A DNA stretch of 64,000 nucleotides. Source: DASYFG01 sp036498565 (GTDB lineage: Bacteria > Bacillota > Bacilli > Lactobacillales > Lactobacillaceae). The stretch spans positions 310,001 to 374,000 of the forward strand of contig DASYFG010000004.1 of assembly GCA_036498565.1 (NCBI GenBank), given 5' to 3'. Positions 50,027 to 58,683 of this stretch are shown here, piece after piece; position 1 is the first letter of the stretch, and the number at the start of each line of letters is the position of its first letter. Position numbers and translations under genes: made by a program. The notes under the pieces are model-generated. The model saw only the letters and a program-made list of their open reading frames with translations, did no database searches and was not told the DNA's origin.

Positions 50027-50929
50027 ATGAATAAAATAATGATTGCAAGTGAATTCGCGAACTTGTGCGGTACTACGAAAGCCACTCTCCGCTGGTATCG
50101 TAAACTGGGCATATTAGAACCTGTTCAAATTGGCACCAACGGCTACGCCTATTATTCTGCAACACAAATAATTGATTTTAATGTCATTCAGGCGCTTCAA
50201 AGTATTGGTTATTCTCTCGAACAAATCAAAGCATATAACAATGGCAATTTGCCTGAAACTGATTCCTTTTATAACGATCAAATCAATTTACTAGATCAAC
50301 GCATAACAGAATTAAAAGAGAAACGTGATTATTTAAAGCAGTTACGCAGTCTACACACCGAACTGACTACAAGTTGGGGTGAAAAGCCTCAAGATGGTGA
50401 TTGGCATATTAAATCCCTTCCAAAGGAATCTTACTTAGTTATGAATGCTCCCATCGTCGATACTTCTGAATATCTGCAAAATTTGAATGACTTCCAAAAA
50501 ATCTGCCAGCAGATTGGACTCGGTGACAACACGCCAATTGTTATGTTTTTCAACGAGAAGACGCTTAGTCTGAGAAATTTTACCGAGGGATATGGAATCG
50601 CTACCAAAATTAATGACCCTAGCATCACACAAGAAAAGCTTAACAGTCTAGACTTTACAAACATCGAAAAGCCTTATATCTTGACCCGAGCTGCTGGTAA
50701 CTATTTCGCCTATCTCACACAAGTACCGCTGAAGGACAATAATGCGGTATCTAGTAAGGGCAACTCTTTGAGTAATCCGATGATTGACAGTCAAAATGCT
50801 GCATTGAATGTCGCCTTACGTGAAGGCGGTACAACCAAGCTGGGCATGTTAGGCAAACCATTGGCTGCTCCCATGCAAAAAGATAACAACCAGCACCTGT
50901 TTTTGGAATTAACATTTGCAATTATTTAA
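50027..50929 (+). CDS. MerR regulator with GyrI-like effector domain
   Basis: 300 residues. Winged HTH 1-75 (MIASEFANLCGTTKATLRWYRKLGILEPVQIGTNGYAYYS), coiled coil 80-115 (DQINLLDQRITELKEKRDYLKQL), and a C-terminal domain about 135-300 resembling GyrI-like ligand-binding folds of BmrR/TipA relatives (LPKESYLVMNAPIVDTSEYLQNLNDFQKIC onward). It should bind drug-like or hydrophobic molecules and activate the divergent CPBP gene. AAGGAG precedes the ATG. Confidence 0.85.
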   Translation: MNKIMIASEFANLCGTTKATLRWYRKLGILEPVQIGTNGYAYYSATQIIDFNVIQALQSIGYSLEQIKAYNNGNLPETDSFYNDQINLLDQRITELKEKRDYLKQLRSLHTELTTSWGEKPQDGDWHIKSLPKESYLVMNAPIVDTSEYLQNLNDFQKICQQIGLGDNTPIVMFFNEKTLSLRNFTEGYGIATKINDPSITQEKLNSLDFTNIEKPYILTRAAGNYFAYLTQVPLKDNNAVSSKGNSLSNPMIDSQNAALNVALREGGTTKLGMLGKPLAAPMQKDNNQHLFLELTFAII

Positions 50930-50949
50930 TTCAATTTATTCTTCGCTAA

Positions 50950-50983
50950 AAAACCACCGTCCAGCATTTGAACGGTGGTTTTT
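50950..50983. terminator. Bidirectional terminator, right copy of the direct repeat
   Basis: Same 33-base sequence as 48997-49029 with T for C in the loop. It serves both the MerR gene and the convergent mgtC-like gene. Confidence 0.85.
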
Positions 50984-51648
50984 CAATTAATAATTTTCCA
51001 GGCTTGTAACTCTGCGCTAGTCGCTAATAAATTTGCCACATCTGCAATCTCTAATTTCCGCGAGGCTGTCAGACGGAGTTGCGCTTCGATTTGTTGTTCG
51101 CGCGTCGCTAATTCAAGGACGCTAAAGCTCATCTGTTCGGCTTGTAGTTTCGTTTGGAAACGCGTTAATTGCGCTAAATCTGCGACTTGTATTTGCACTG
51201 AGAACGTTTGTTGTGCACTGAAATCATGGAAATAATGTAACGCCAATTGCACAATAATCAAAACCACTGTCGCCGCAATGCCGACAACGTAAAGTCCTGC
51301 CCCAATCGCCATACCGACCCCAGCGGTGGCCCAAATACCAGCCGCCGTCGTTAAACCAGCAATAGCATGTAGCGATTCGCGACGCACAATAATCATACCA
51401 GCGCCCAAAAAGCTAATGCCGCTCACAATTTGAGCTGCTACTCGGGACGGATCTAAGGCAACGTTATGCCATTGCAACGTCGCCATAAAACCAAATTGCG
51501 ACACAATCATCATTAAAGCCGCCGCCAAACTCACCAACGCATGCGTCCGAATGCCAGCTGCTTTTAAACGATTTTGGCGTTCAAAACCAATCAGCAATCC
51601 CGCCACAGTCGCAAGCAATAAACGAACAATCAATTCTACTTCGTTCAT
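50983..51648 (-). CDS. MgtC/SapB family membrane protein
   Basis: 221 residues. The N-terminal 145 form four to five membrane segments with the MgtC signature LLATVAGLLIGFERQNRLKAAGIRTHALVSLAAALMMIVSQ and ISFLGAGMIIVRRESLHAIAGLTTAAGIWATAGVGMAIGAG. The C-terminal 75 residues form an ACT-like cytosolic domain (FSVQIQVADLAQLTRFQTKL). MgtC modulates ATP synthase and aids magnesium-limited growth in some pathogens; in lactic acid bacteria the role is not known. Confidence 0.9.
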   Translation of the reverse strand: MNEVELIVRLLLATVAGLLIGFERQNRLKAAGIRTHALVSLAAALMMIVSQFGFMATLQWHNVALDPSRVAAQIVSGISFLGAGMIIVRRESLHAIAGLTTAAGIWATAGVGMAIGAGLYVVGIAATVVLIIVQLALHYFHDFSAQQTFSVQIQVADLAQLTRFQTKLQAEQMSFSVLELATREQQIEAQLRLTASRKLEIADVANLLATSAELQAWKIIN

Positions 51649-51708
51649 ATTTCCTCCTTATTAACGTATATTCTGTTTAATAGTATACGCTTAAATGTAA
51701 TCGGTTGC

Positions 51709-51742
51709 AAAAAAGACCAATCCCTAAGAGATTAGTCTTTTA
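51709..51742 (-). terminator. glmS terminator
   Basis: AGACTAATC / GATTGGTCT stem (one G-U pair) then T6 on the minus strand. Confidence 0.75.
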
Positions 51743-51748
51743 AAATCA

Positions 51749-53545
51749 TTATTGCACAGTCACTGACTTCGCCAAGTTACGTGGCTTGTCAACGTCGTAG
51801 TTGCGATCCAAAGTTGCGTAGTACGCCAATAATTGCGTTGGAATAACTGAAATCAATGGCATCAAACTTTCTTCAACTTCTGGCAAAACAAAGGCGTCGC
51901 TGTCCTTGGCCAAACTTGCCGAAGCAAAAATCAAAGCGTTTGCGCCACGTGACTTCACTTCTTCCACGTTTGAGCGAACCAAACCAGCCGTTGCAGCTTG
52001 CGTGATCAAACCAATCACGGGTGTGCCTTCTTCAATCAAAGAAATCGTGCCGTGCTTCAATTCACCAGCGGCGAAACCTTCTGTTTGCACGTAAGAAATT
52101 TCTTTCAATTTCAAAGCTGCTTCATAAGACACTTGAGCGTCCAAACCACGGCCGATGTAAAAGGCGTTGCGTTGGTTGTGCAAAGCACTTTCGGCCAATG
52201 TTTTGAAAGTGTCTTTTTCATCGATGACCGCTTGCATTTCAACGGCCACTTTCGCCAATTCTTCTTTCAAGTTGAACGGAACGGTACCCACCGCAGCGGC
52301 CAAGATGGCTTCAACGATGATTTGTGCCGTGTACGCTTTGGTTGAAGCAACCGCGATTTCCGGACCAGCCAACAATGGCAGAGCGAAATCAGCTTCACGC
52401 GTCAACGTTGAGTTTTGCACGTTAGCAATCGTCAAAGACGGGAATTGCTTGATGTTTTGCAAAGCTTCACGGCTGTCGGCTGTTTCACCAGATTGTGACA
52501 AGAAAATAAAGAATGGCTTTTCGCTCAACAAAGGTTGGTCATAAGCAAATTCTGAGGCGATGTGCACTTCAGTTGGTTTGCCGGCCCACTTTTCAAAGTA
52601 ACGCGCACCGACCAAACCAGCATGGTAACTTGTTCCAGCCGCCACAATGTACAAACGATCAGCGTTGTTAATCGCTGCTTTGATATCGTCTGAAATGTTA
52701 ACAATGTTGCCTGCTTCGTCAAAGTAGTGTTCCGCCAAAGTACGTGCCACAATCGCTTGTTCATCGATTTCTTTGAGCATGTAGTAAGGGTAAATGCCCT
52801 TGTCTGTTTCCGTCGCGTCGATGTCAACGATAAATGTTTCACGCGTGATTTGCTTGGCATCTTGGTCAAACAAATCAACTTTGTCTTTGGCAACAACAGC
52901 AATTTCACCGTCGTGCAATTCCATGAATTCGTGTGTGATGTCCAAAACACCAACGGCGTCAGAAGCAACCACGTTACCTTCTGGGCTCACACCAATCAAC
53001 ATTGGTGACTTGTTTTTCGCTACGAAAATCACATCTGGATTTTCTTTATCCATCAACAAGAAACCGTAAGCTGAGTTTTTGTTCAACAAAGAAATCATCT
53101 TACGCAAAGCGTCAAACGTTGACAAACCTTCTTTGGCAAACTTGTCGATCAATTGAACGGCAACTTCTGAATCCGTTTGTGAATGGAACTTAACACCTTG
53201 CAAGTAGTCGGCTTTCAATTCGTCGTAGTTTTCAATCACACCGTTGTGGACCAAGTAGAAACGGCCATCTTCACTCATGTGTGGGTGGGCGTTTTCTTCA
53301 GTAACGCCACCGTGCGTTGCCCAACGTGTGTGCGCGATGCCGGCCGTACCTTCAATATCAACTTTGGCAGTGGCTTCACGTAGGTTGTCTACACCACCTT
53401 TGACTTTGACCAAATAATCTTCGGCCGCGCTGTTGTTCACGTAAACTCCAGCTGAATCGTAACCTCGATATTCAAGCTTTTGCAAACCCGTCAACAAAGC
53501 AGGCAAAACTTGGTTGATACCTGTAAATCCAACAATTCCACACAT
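51749..53545 (-). CDS. glmS: Glutamine-fructose-6-phosphate aminotransferase
   Basis: 598 residues; makes glucosamine-6-phosphate for wall synthesis. The N-terminal Ntn glutaminase starts MCGIVGFTG (Cys2 nucleophile) with HTRWATHGG and HNGVIENYDEL. Two SIS domains follow (AAGTSYHAGLVGARYFEKWAG with FIFLSQSGETADS; then GRGLDAQVSYEAALKLKEISY), ending PRNLAKSVTVQ. The start is fixed by the catalytic Cys2. The ribosome site AAAGGA is 35 bases upstream, with a hairpin in between. No glmS ribozyme was found in the leader. Confidence 0.97.
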   Translation of the reverse strand: MCGIVGFTGINQVLPALLTGLQKLEYRGYDSAGVYVNNSAAEDYLVKVKGGVDNLREATAKVDIEGTAGIAHTRWATHGGVTEENAHPHMSEDGRFYLVHNGVIENYDELKADYLQGVKFHSQTDSEVAVQLIDKFAKEGLSTFDALRKMISLLNKNSAYGFLLMDKENPDVIFVAKNKSPMLIGVSPEGNVVASDAVGVLDITHEFMELHDGEIAVVAKDKVDLFDQDAKQITRETFIVDIDATETDKGIYPYYMLKEIDEQAIVARTLAEHYFDEAGNIVNISDDIKAAINNADRLYIVAAGTSYHAGLVGARYFEKWAGKPTEVHIASEFAYDQPLLSEKPFFIFLSQSGETADSREALQNIKQFPSLTIANVQNSTLTREADFALPLLAGPEIAVASTKAYTAQIIVEAILAAAVGTVPFNLKEELAKVAVEMQAVIDEKDTFKTLAESALHNQRNAFYIGRGLDAQVSYEAALKLKEISYVQTEGFAAGELKHGTISLIEEGTPVIGLITQAATAGLVRSNVEEVKSRGANALIFASASLAKDSDAFVLPEVEESLMPLISVIPTQLLAYYATLDRNYDVDKPRNLAKSVTVQ

Positions 53546-53556
53546 AATAATTAAGT

Positions 53557-53576
53557 ACGTGCACCCACGCGCACGC
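53557..53576 (-). promoter_or_regulatory. Hairpin between the glmS ribosome site and start codon
   Basis: Minus-strand CGTGC / GCACG arms (53575-53571 with 53562-53558) plus one G-U pair, with an 8-base loop. AAAGGA (53585-53580) lies just before it and ACTTAATTATT then ATG just after. Folding leaves about 14 bases between ribosome site and AUG. Confidence 0.5.
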
Positions 53577-53626
53577 GTTTCCTTTCAAAAATTGGTCCAC
53601 TGCAATCGCAATGGCTAACATCTATT

Positions 53627-53655
53627 ATTTAACACCTCTTCCAAACAAAAGTCAA
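53627..53655 (-). promoter_or_regulatory. glmS promoter
   Basis: Minus strand: TTGACT (53655-53650), 17-base spacer, TTAAAT (53632-53627). Confidence 0.55.
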
Positions 53656-53691
53656 CCAATAACCATAATTGGTCTAGTCCTGAAAAACAAA

Positions 53692-53727
53692 TAAAAAAAA
53701 TTGAAACATTACGTTTCAACTTTTTTA
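53692..53727 (-). terminator. Terminator of the rluD-pyrR-carA/carB-like operon
   Basis: TTGAAAC / GTTTCAA stem followed by T8 on the minus strand, overlapping the last codons of the carB-like gene. Confidence 0.85.
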
Positions 53728-56135
53728 ATCACTGTTCCCATTGCGAATTTAAAGGCATTTAACTCACCTTCAGGTTGTAAATGCAAGGCAAAGTTCGTGT
53801 CACTGATTTGTAATTGGTACGGTTGATAGGTTGTGAGTTTGGGCGCTGGTAATTGTTCACCGATTTGCATACCGACTAACCAATCGACCAAATTCACGCG
53901 GTAAATTTGACTCAAAAACGCAATCAACGTGTAGCTCAACGGCACAATATTGTCCTGCGCATCAATTTGATACAAGCCCGGCAACAATTCTGTTGTTTCT
54001 AATGCTGGCAACGGTGCGGTCGGCACGACCTGCAAACTACGCTGCGTTTGCGCCACTGCCGTTAGCGCCGTCACCGCTTCGCCGTCAAAACTAGCAATCT
54101 GCCAGGTGATCGTTTCGTCAATGGCTGGTCCAAGTGGCGTGTGCTTTGTTTTTGGCAAAACAAAGACCGTTTGTCCTTGTTCGCGCAAAGCGTCGATGAG
54201 TTTTTGACGGTTGCCGGGCACAAAAATGGCCAGCGGCTTTTCCAACGCAACGACGTTCATCACATCCGAAATTTCTAACGGCTCCAAATATTGTTTGTCA
54301 GATAACGCCGAAACGAGCGTTGCATCATGCGCGTTGTTGTTCATCAAAACCGTCGTGAACCCACGGCGACGCAACGCCGAAAGTACCATCGTGGTGACGT
54401 ATCCGGCCGAAGCCCCGTCACCAAGGCGAAAAGCGCCACTCCCCACGACCAAAATCGTATTCGTCGCCGTTTGCGTGCTTTCATTTTCACTTTCAAAGGT
54501 TGAATAATAACGGCGAACGCGATCAGGGAATTCGCCAGCGGACGGTTCAACGGCTTTATAAGTCACGTTAATTTGTTTATCGGCGGCCGATTGGCGGATA
54601 AATTCAAATGACGTTTGCCAAAAACGCGCAATCAAGCCATCTGACAAACCAGAAGCTTTGGCATGCCGCAAAACATCACTGTCAAACGGCTTAGCCACGA
54701 CATCACTTTCCAACTGGTCCAAACGGCGCAATTGGTGGAAATAAAATTCATCAATATCCGTTAATTCCGCCAATTCGTCGACTTCATAACCACGGCGAAT
54801 AGCTTCAATCAACAGCAACACGCGGTTATCTTGTGGATGAATCAGCTGTTGAATCAGCTCGTCATCACTCATGGCCTGCATCACGGTTGGCGAAAAACTG
54901 CGGTTGTTAAAATGCGCCGCGCGAATCGCTTTTTCCAAAGCTTCAATGAAGGTGCGGCCAAATCCAAATGTCGCCCCAACTGATTTTTGAATTGTGGTCA
55001 ATTGGCGATTGACTTGCACGCCGTCTGCTTCCAAATCACCAAATGGGAAAATCGGTAATTTCACCACCAAATGATCCATCATCGGCGCAATTAAAGCCGC
55101 TTGTGGCGCAAATTCTGATCGCAAAGTCACGTCAGGCAGTGCAATGCCGAGCGCTAATTGACTAGCAACTTGCACCAAAGGATAACCCGTTGCGCGTTCA
55201 ATTAAGGACAAAAAACCGTCGATATACGGCGTTACTTTGGTCACATAAATTTCATGGCTGTCTTCATCAATGGCAAATTGCACGTGCAACGCACCCACGA
55301 TTTTCAACGCATTCGCCACATCAAAAGCATGTTGGCGGAGTAATTGAATATTGTGGTCACTCAACGTCACAATCGGTGTCACGCTCAACGAATCGTTCGT
55401 ATGAATCCCGATTGGATCCATATCTTCGCTCGCGCCGACTTGAATTAACGTCCCTTGCGCATCGCGCACCACCGCCACGCTAATCTCTTTAAAGCCACCA
55501 ATCGCTTGGGAAATCACGATTTCATTTGTCAAAGATTGTCCCTGCACCGCAGTAATTGCTGGTTCAAAGTCGTCTAAGCGCGTAATTAAGCGTCGCGTGT
55601 TTTCCTGACTTGGATTTAACGCTTTTACCATTAAAGGCAAACCCACTTCACGCATCAAATCCGTCGCTTCATCCAAATCCGCAACCACTTCACTAGTAAT
55701 CACCGGCAAATCAAATTGATCCAAATAATCAATAATGCCGGTTGGATTCGCTAATAAACGGGTTTGTGCAACCGGAAAACCGAGCACTTGAACCGGAAAC
55801 GGCTCATCGCCCAATGTTTCCCAATCCAACACCATTTGCGCAATCAAACGCCAAGCGCGTTCGCCACCCAAAAACGGGAGCAAAAAATCCACCGCATATT
55901 CGCGAATGATTGCTTGCAAACCAACCACAGTCATCGGCGCAAAAATCGGTGTGACATTTGGCATTTCCAAACTCACGGAAAAAGGATTTTCATCAATAAT
56001 CACCACGCGCAAACCAAGTTGCTGGAACGTGGTAATCGCTTTGACCAATGCAGAATCGCTTTCGCCTTCGCGCGCAAAATCATTTTCACCGCCACCGATT
56101 AATAAAATTGTTTTATCTGTCAAAGTCGTCGTCAT
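53709..56135 (-). CDS. Degenerate carbamoyl-phosphate synthase large-subunit homologue
   Basis: 808 residues against about 1,060 for CarB. Residues 1-400 align with the first synthetase half (DFLLPFLGG, GGFKEISVAVVRDAQG, DPIGIHTNDSLSVTP, RATGYPLVQVASQLALGI), 400-540 with the oligomerisation domain (RRGYEVDELAELTDIDEFYFHQLRRLDQLE). A second pre-ATP-grasp domain follows (ILVVGSGAFRLGDGAS). The glycine-rich ATP loop is gone, and the metal motif EVNPR reads KVTPY. After about residue 670 only some 135 residues remain where a second ATP-grasp and the allosteric domain should be. The frame is intact, with no stop or shift. Catalysis is most unlikely; a structural or regulatory role with the CarA-like partner is inferred. 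Confidence 0.85.
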   Translation of the reverse strand: MTTTLTDKTILLIGGGENDFAREGESDSALVKAITTFQQLGLRVVIIDENPFSVSLEMPNVTPIFAPMTVVGLQAIIREYAVDFLLPFLGGERAWRLIAQMVLDWETLGDEPFPVQVLGFPVAQTRLLANPTGIIDYLDQFDLPVITSEVVADLDEATDLMREVGLPLMVKALNPSQENTRRLITRLDDFEPAITAVQGQSLTNEIVISQAIGGFKEISVAVVRDAQGTLIQVGASEDMDPIGIHTNDSLSVTPIVTLSDHNIQLLRQHAFDVANALKIVGALHVQFAIDEDSHEIYVTKVTPYIDGFLSLIERATGYPLVQVASQLALGIALPDVTLRSEFAPQAALIAPMMDHLVVKLPIFPFGDLEADGVQVNRQLTTIQKSVGATFGFGRTFIEALEKAIRAAHFNNRSFSPTVMQAMSDDELIQQLIHPQDNRVLLLIEAIRRGYEVDELAELTDIDEFYFHQLRRLDQLESDVVAKPFDSDVLRHAKASGLSDGLIARFWQTSFEFIRQSAADKQINVTYKAVEPSAGEFPDRVRRYYSTFESENESTQTATNTILVVGSGAFRLGDGASAGYVTTMVLSALRRRGFTTVLMNNNAHDATLVSALSDKQYLEPLEISDVMNVVALEKPLAIFVPGNRQKLIDALREQGQTVFVLPKTKHTPLGPAIDETITWQIASFDGEAVTALTAVAQTQRSLQVVPTAPLPALETTELLPGLYQIDAQDNIVPLSYTLIAFLSQIYRVNLVDWLVGMQIGEQLPAPKLTTYQPYQLQISDTNFALHLQPEGELNAFKFAMGTVIKKVET

Positions 56136-57207
56136 CTTGATGATATTCTGCTACCGTTTCAAAGAATTCTGTAAAAATATCCGCTGCTTCCAAAGGCCCC
56201 GGTGCAGCATCTGGGAAAAATTGCACACTAAACGCCGGAAAATCACGGTGGCGCAAACCTTGCACCGCCCCGTCAATCAAATCCACGTGCGTCACAAATA
56301 ATTTATCACGATCCAAAGACGCACGATCAACCGTGTACCCCTGACCTTGCATCGCATAAAAAATATGTTTAGTCACAATTTCTTGAATTGGATGACTGTA
56401 CCCGTGATGTTCAGCCGGCAATGATTTTAATTGTGCGTCATTTGCCAAAGCCAGCAATTCATGCCCCAAACCAATCCCAAATAACGGCACTTTGGTCTGT
56501 AAGACACGGATTAACGTCAACACGTCCTCTGACACACGGTGCGGATCGCCCGGTCCTGTCGACAATACAATCCCGTCCGGATCCAATGTCAACACTTCGT
56601 CAACCGTCGTCGTGTACGGCAAAACCGTCACATTCGCATCAAAATCCGCCAACATGCGCAAAATTCCGTGCTTTAAACCAAAATCGATCACGACAATATG
56701 AAAACCACGTCCCGGATTGGCATAAGGTTTTGGCGTAGCAGTATTGGCAATTTGTTGCGTTGACAATACTGTGGCCCGCAGTTGGTCGACAGCGTGATCA
56801 TCGGCAAAATCAACAATCGCTGCTTTTTGTGGGCCCGTTTCCCGCAAATGCCGCGTCAAGGCCCGCGTATCAATTCCGTAAATCCCCGGAACATTATGAT
56901 GTTTCAAAAAACGATCCAAATTCATGCGCCGTTGCCGATTGGTCGACACTTCCGCCAAATCGCGGGCAATCACGCCTTTGACTTTGGGTTGTACGGATTC
57001 ATACGATTGCGCTTGAATGCCAGATGCGCCAATAATCGGCATCGTGAAAACCAAAATTTGGCCGTCGTAAATAGGATTCGTGATGATTTCTTGGTAGCCG
57101 CTCATCGCCGTATGGAAAATGATTTCACCAAACGTCGTTGCGGGTGCGCCAAAACCTTCGCCCACATACGTCGTGCCATCTTCTAAAATTAAATGTCGTT
57201 GTGCCAA
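56113..57207 (-). CDS. CarA-like protein without the glutaminase catalytic triad
   Basis: 364 residues, full CarA length. The N-terminal domain is well kept (LILEDGTTYVGEGFGAP, SGYQEIITNPIYDGQ, GIYGIDTRALTRHLRE). In the amidotransferase domain GICLGHQ has become GIGLGHE (Cys to Gly246, codon GGT at 56472-56470), and VQYHPEA has become VQFFPDA (His to Phe331, Glu to Asp333). All three triad residues are therefore changed, so glutamine hydrolysis is not expected. The start is TTG 57207 with AGAGGAG nine bases before it. It overlaps the CarB-like gene by 23 bases and lies 34 bases after pyrR. Confidence 0.88.
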   Translation of the reverse strand: MAQRHLILEDGTTYVGEGFGAPATTFGEIIFHTAMSGYQEIITNPIYDGQILVFTMPIIGASGIQAQSYESVQPKVKGVIARDLAEVSTNRQRRMNLDRFLKHHNVPGIYGIDTRALTRHLRETGPQKAAIVDFADDHAVDQLRATVLSTQQIANTATPKPYANPGRGFHIVVIDFGLKHGILRMLADFDANVTVLPYTTTVDEVLTLDPDGIVLSTGPGDPHRVSEDVLTLIRVLQTKVPLFGIGLGHELLALANDAQLKSLPAEHHGYSHPIQEIVTKHIFYAMQGQGYTVDRASLDRDKLFVTHVDLIDGAVQGLRHRDFPAFSVQFFPDAAPGPLEAADIFTEFFETVAEYHQDDDDFDR

Positions 57208-57241
57208 GAGTTTGCTCCTCTCTGACAAAATTTAGGGGTGT

Positions 57242-57772
57242 TTAACGCTCGATTTCAACGGCGTCGCGGCCATCAATTTCATCAACAAACACGCGAATGC
57301 GTTCGGCTTGCGCAGTCGGGATATTTTTTCCAACAAAGTCCGCGCGAATCGGCAATTCACGGTGTCCTCGATCCACCAAAACCGCTAGTGTAATGTTTTT
57401 TGGACGACCAGCGTGAATCAAGGCGTCTAAGGCCGCGCGAATTGTGCGCCCAGTAAATAAGACGTCATCGACCAACACAATCGGCTTGTCTTTAATATCA
57501 ACGTTGTCGCCTTCCAAAATCAAAGCTGGTTCAACTCGTCCATTTTCAATGTCATCACGAAAATCATGCACGTCAATCGCCAAAACCGGGATTTTCACGC
57601 CTTCTAATTGTTGCAAACGATCCGCAATGCGTTTTGCCAAAAATTCACCACGCGTCTTAATGCCGACCAAAACCAAGTCTTGTCCGCCCTTGTTGCGTTC
57701 AATAATTTCGTACGTAATTCGTGTCAAAGCGCGTTGCAAACTCGCCGCGTCTAAAACTTCTTTGTTGCTCAT
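57242..57772 (-). CDS. pyrR: Pyrimidine operon regulator / uracil phosphoribosyltransferase PyrR
   Basis: 176 residues. RNA-binding elements are kept: LQRALTRITYEIIERNKG, GIKTRGEFLAKRI and DRGHRELPIRADFVGKNIPT. The PRPP loop is VLVDDVLFTGRTIRAALDAL. The usual DITLYRDDL segment reads DVHDFRDDI, and the region after it is short. PyrR binds UMP and attenuates pyr operons. The rest of the pyrimidine pathway (pyrB, C, D, F, E) is not in the window, so this may be a second PyrR copy. It overlaps rluD by four bases. Confidence 0.92.
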   Translation of the reverse strand: MSNKEVLDAASLQRALTRITYEIIERNKGGQDLVLVGIKTRGEFLAKRIADRLQQLEGVKIPVLAIDVHDFRDDIENGRVEPALILEGDNVDIKDKPIVLVDDVLFTGRTIRAALDALIHAGRPKNITLAVLVDRGHRELPIRADFVGKNIPTAQAERIRVFVDEIDGRDAVEIER

Positions 57773-58683
57773 GATTCTACTCCTTGTAATGGCGTCATTT
57801 CGGCCAAAATTGTCGTAAAGTACGTTGGTAATTCACTTTCAAAGCGCGTTTCTTCGCCAGTTTTTGGATGCGTCAAACTCAAAGTCTTCGCATGCAAAAT
57901 TTGACCAGCACTGGCAAATGGCTCGTTAGTGCGCCCGTAAACTGTGTCGCCGGCCACTGGATGTTTAATGTAGGCCATGTGCACACGGATTTGGTGGGTG
58001 CGACCTGTTTCGAGTCGTACTTCAAGCAAAGTATAGCCAACAAAACGTTGCACAACCTTAAAGTGCGTCACTGCATCACGACCACCAGCTACAACGGCTT
58101 GTTTCTTGCGGTCGTTTGGGTGGCGGGCGATTGGCGCTTTGATGACGCCTTCATTTTCAGCGAATTCACCGTGCACCAATGCGTAATAAACCCGTTCGTT
58201 TTTGTGGGCTTTTAATTGTGCTGATAAACTTTGATGTGCCGCATCATTTTTGGCAATCATTAATAAACCGCTGGTATCGCGGTCAATGCGATGCACGATG
58301 CCCGGTCGAAATTCACCGTTAATTGTTGACAATGGCGCGTGATGAAGCAACGCGTTCACCAATGTGCCCGTCGCATGCCCCGCAGCCGGATGAACGACCA
58401 TGCCTTGTTCTTTATTGACGATAAGAATGTCATCGTCTTCGTAAACAATATCAAGCGGAATATCTTCAGCCACAAGTTCAGTGGCAATAATTTCTTCTAC
58501 CGGCTCAATCGTAATCGTGTCACCGGCGGCGACTTTGTAAGAGCGCTTCTCGGGCTTGCCATTGACGGCCACGCGCCCGTCTTTGATCCAAGTTGCCAAA
58601 GTTGTGCGGGAATATGGTAATTCTTTTTGCGCTAAAACCGCGTCCAAACGGCCAGTTTCAATTGTCATTTTTAATGTAATCAT
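57769..58683 (-). CDS. rluD: RluD family 23S rRNA pseudouridine synthase
   Basis: 304 residues. S4 RNA-binding domain about 15-75 (SRTTLATWIKDGRVAVNGKPEKRSYKVAAGD), then the catalytic domain with GIVHRIDRDTSGLLMIAKN (catalytic Asp in HRIDRDTSG) and TGRTHQIRVHMAYIKHPVAGD. It modifies helix 69 or neighbouring uridines of 23S rRNA. ATG 58683 is taken (AAAGG ten bases upstream), overlapping the preceding gene's stop. The rluD-pyrR order is common in lactobacilli. Confidence 0.92.
   Translation of the reverse strand: MITLKMTIETGRLDAVLAQKELPYSRTTLATWIKDGRVAVNGKPEKRSYKVAAGDTITIEPVEEIIATELVAEDIPLDIVYEDDDILIVNKEQGMVVHPAAGHATGTLVNALLHHAPLSTINGEFRPGIVHRIDRDTSGLLMIAKNDAAHQSLSAQLKAHKNERVYYALVHGEFAENEGVIKAPIARHPNDRKKQAVVAGGRDAVTHFKVVQRFVGYTLLEVRLETGRTHQIRVHMAYIKHPVAGDTVYGRTNEPFASAGQILHAKTLSLTHPKTGEETRFESELPTYFTTILAEMTPLQGVES

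Noticed and set aside
53546..53708. glmS ribozyme in the glmS leader
   Set aside because: The leader is only about 160 bases including the promoter and shows none of the conserved ribozyme core near the start codon; only a short hairpin is visible.
53709..56135. CarB-like gene shortened by a frameshift or assembly break
   Set aside because: The C-terminal residues run directly into a proper terminator, the N-terminus overlaps the CarA-like gene, and no leftover CarB coding is found in other frames; the loss is internal and clean.
57207..57225. PyrR-binding loop before the CarA-like gene
   Set aside because: CAGAGAGG matches the 3' half of the ARUCCNGNGAGGYU consensus, but the UCC and the following YU are missing and no stem is obvious; it is better explained as a ribosome site.
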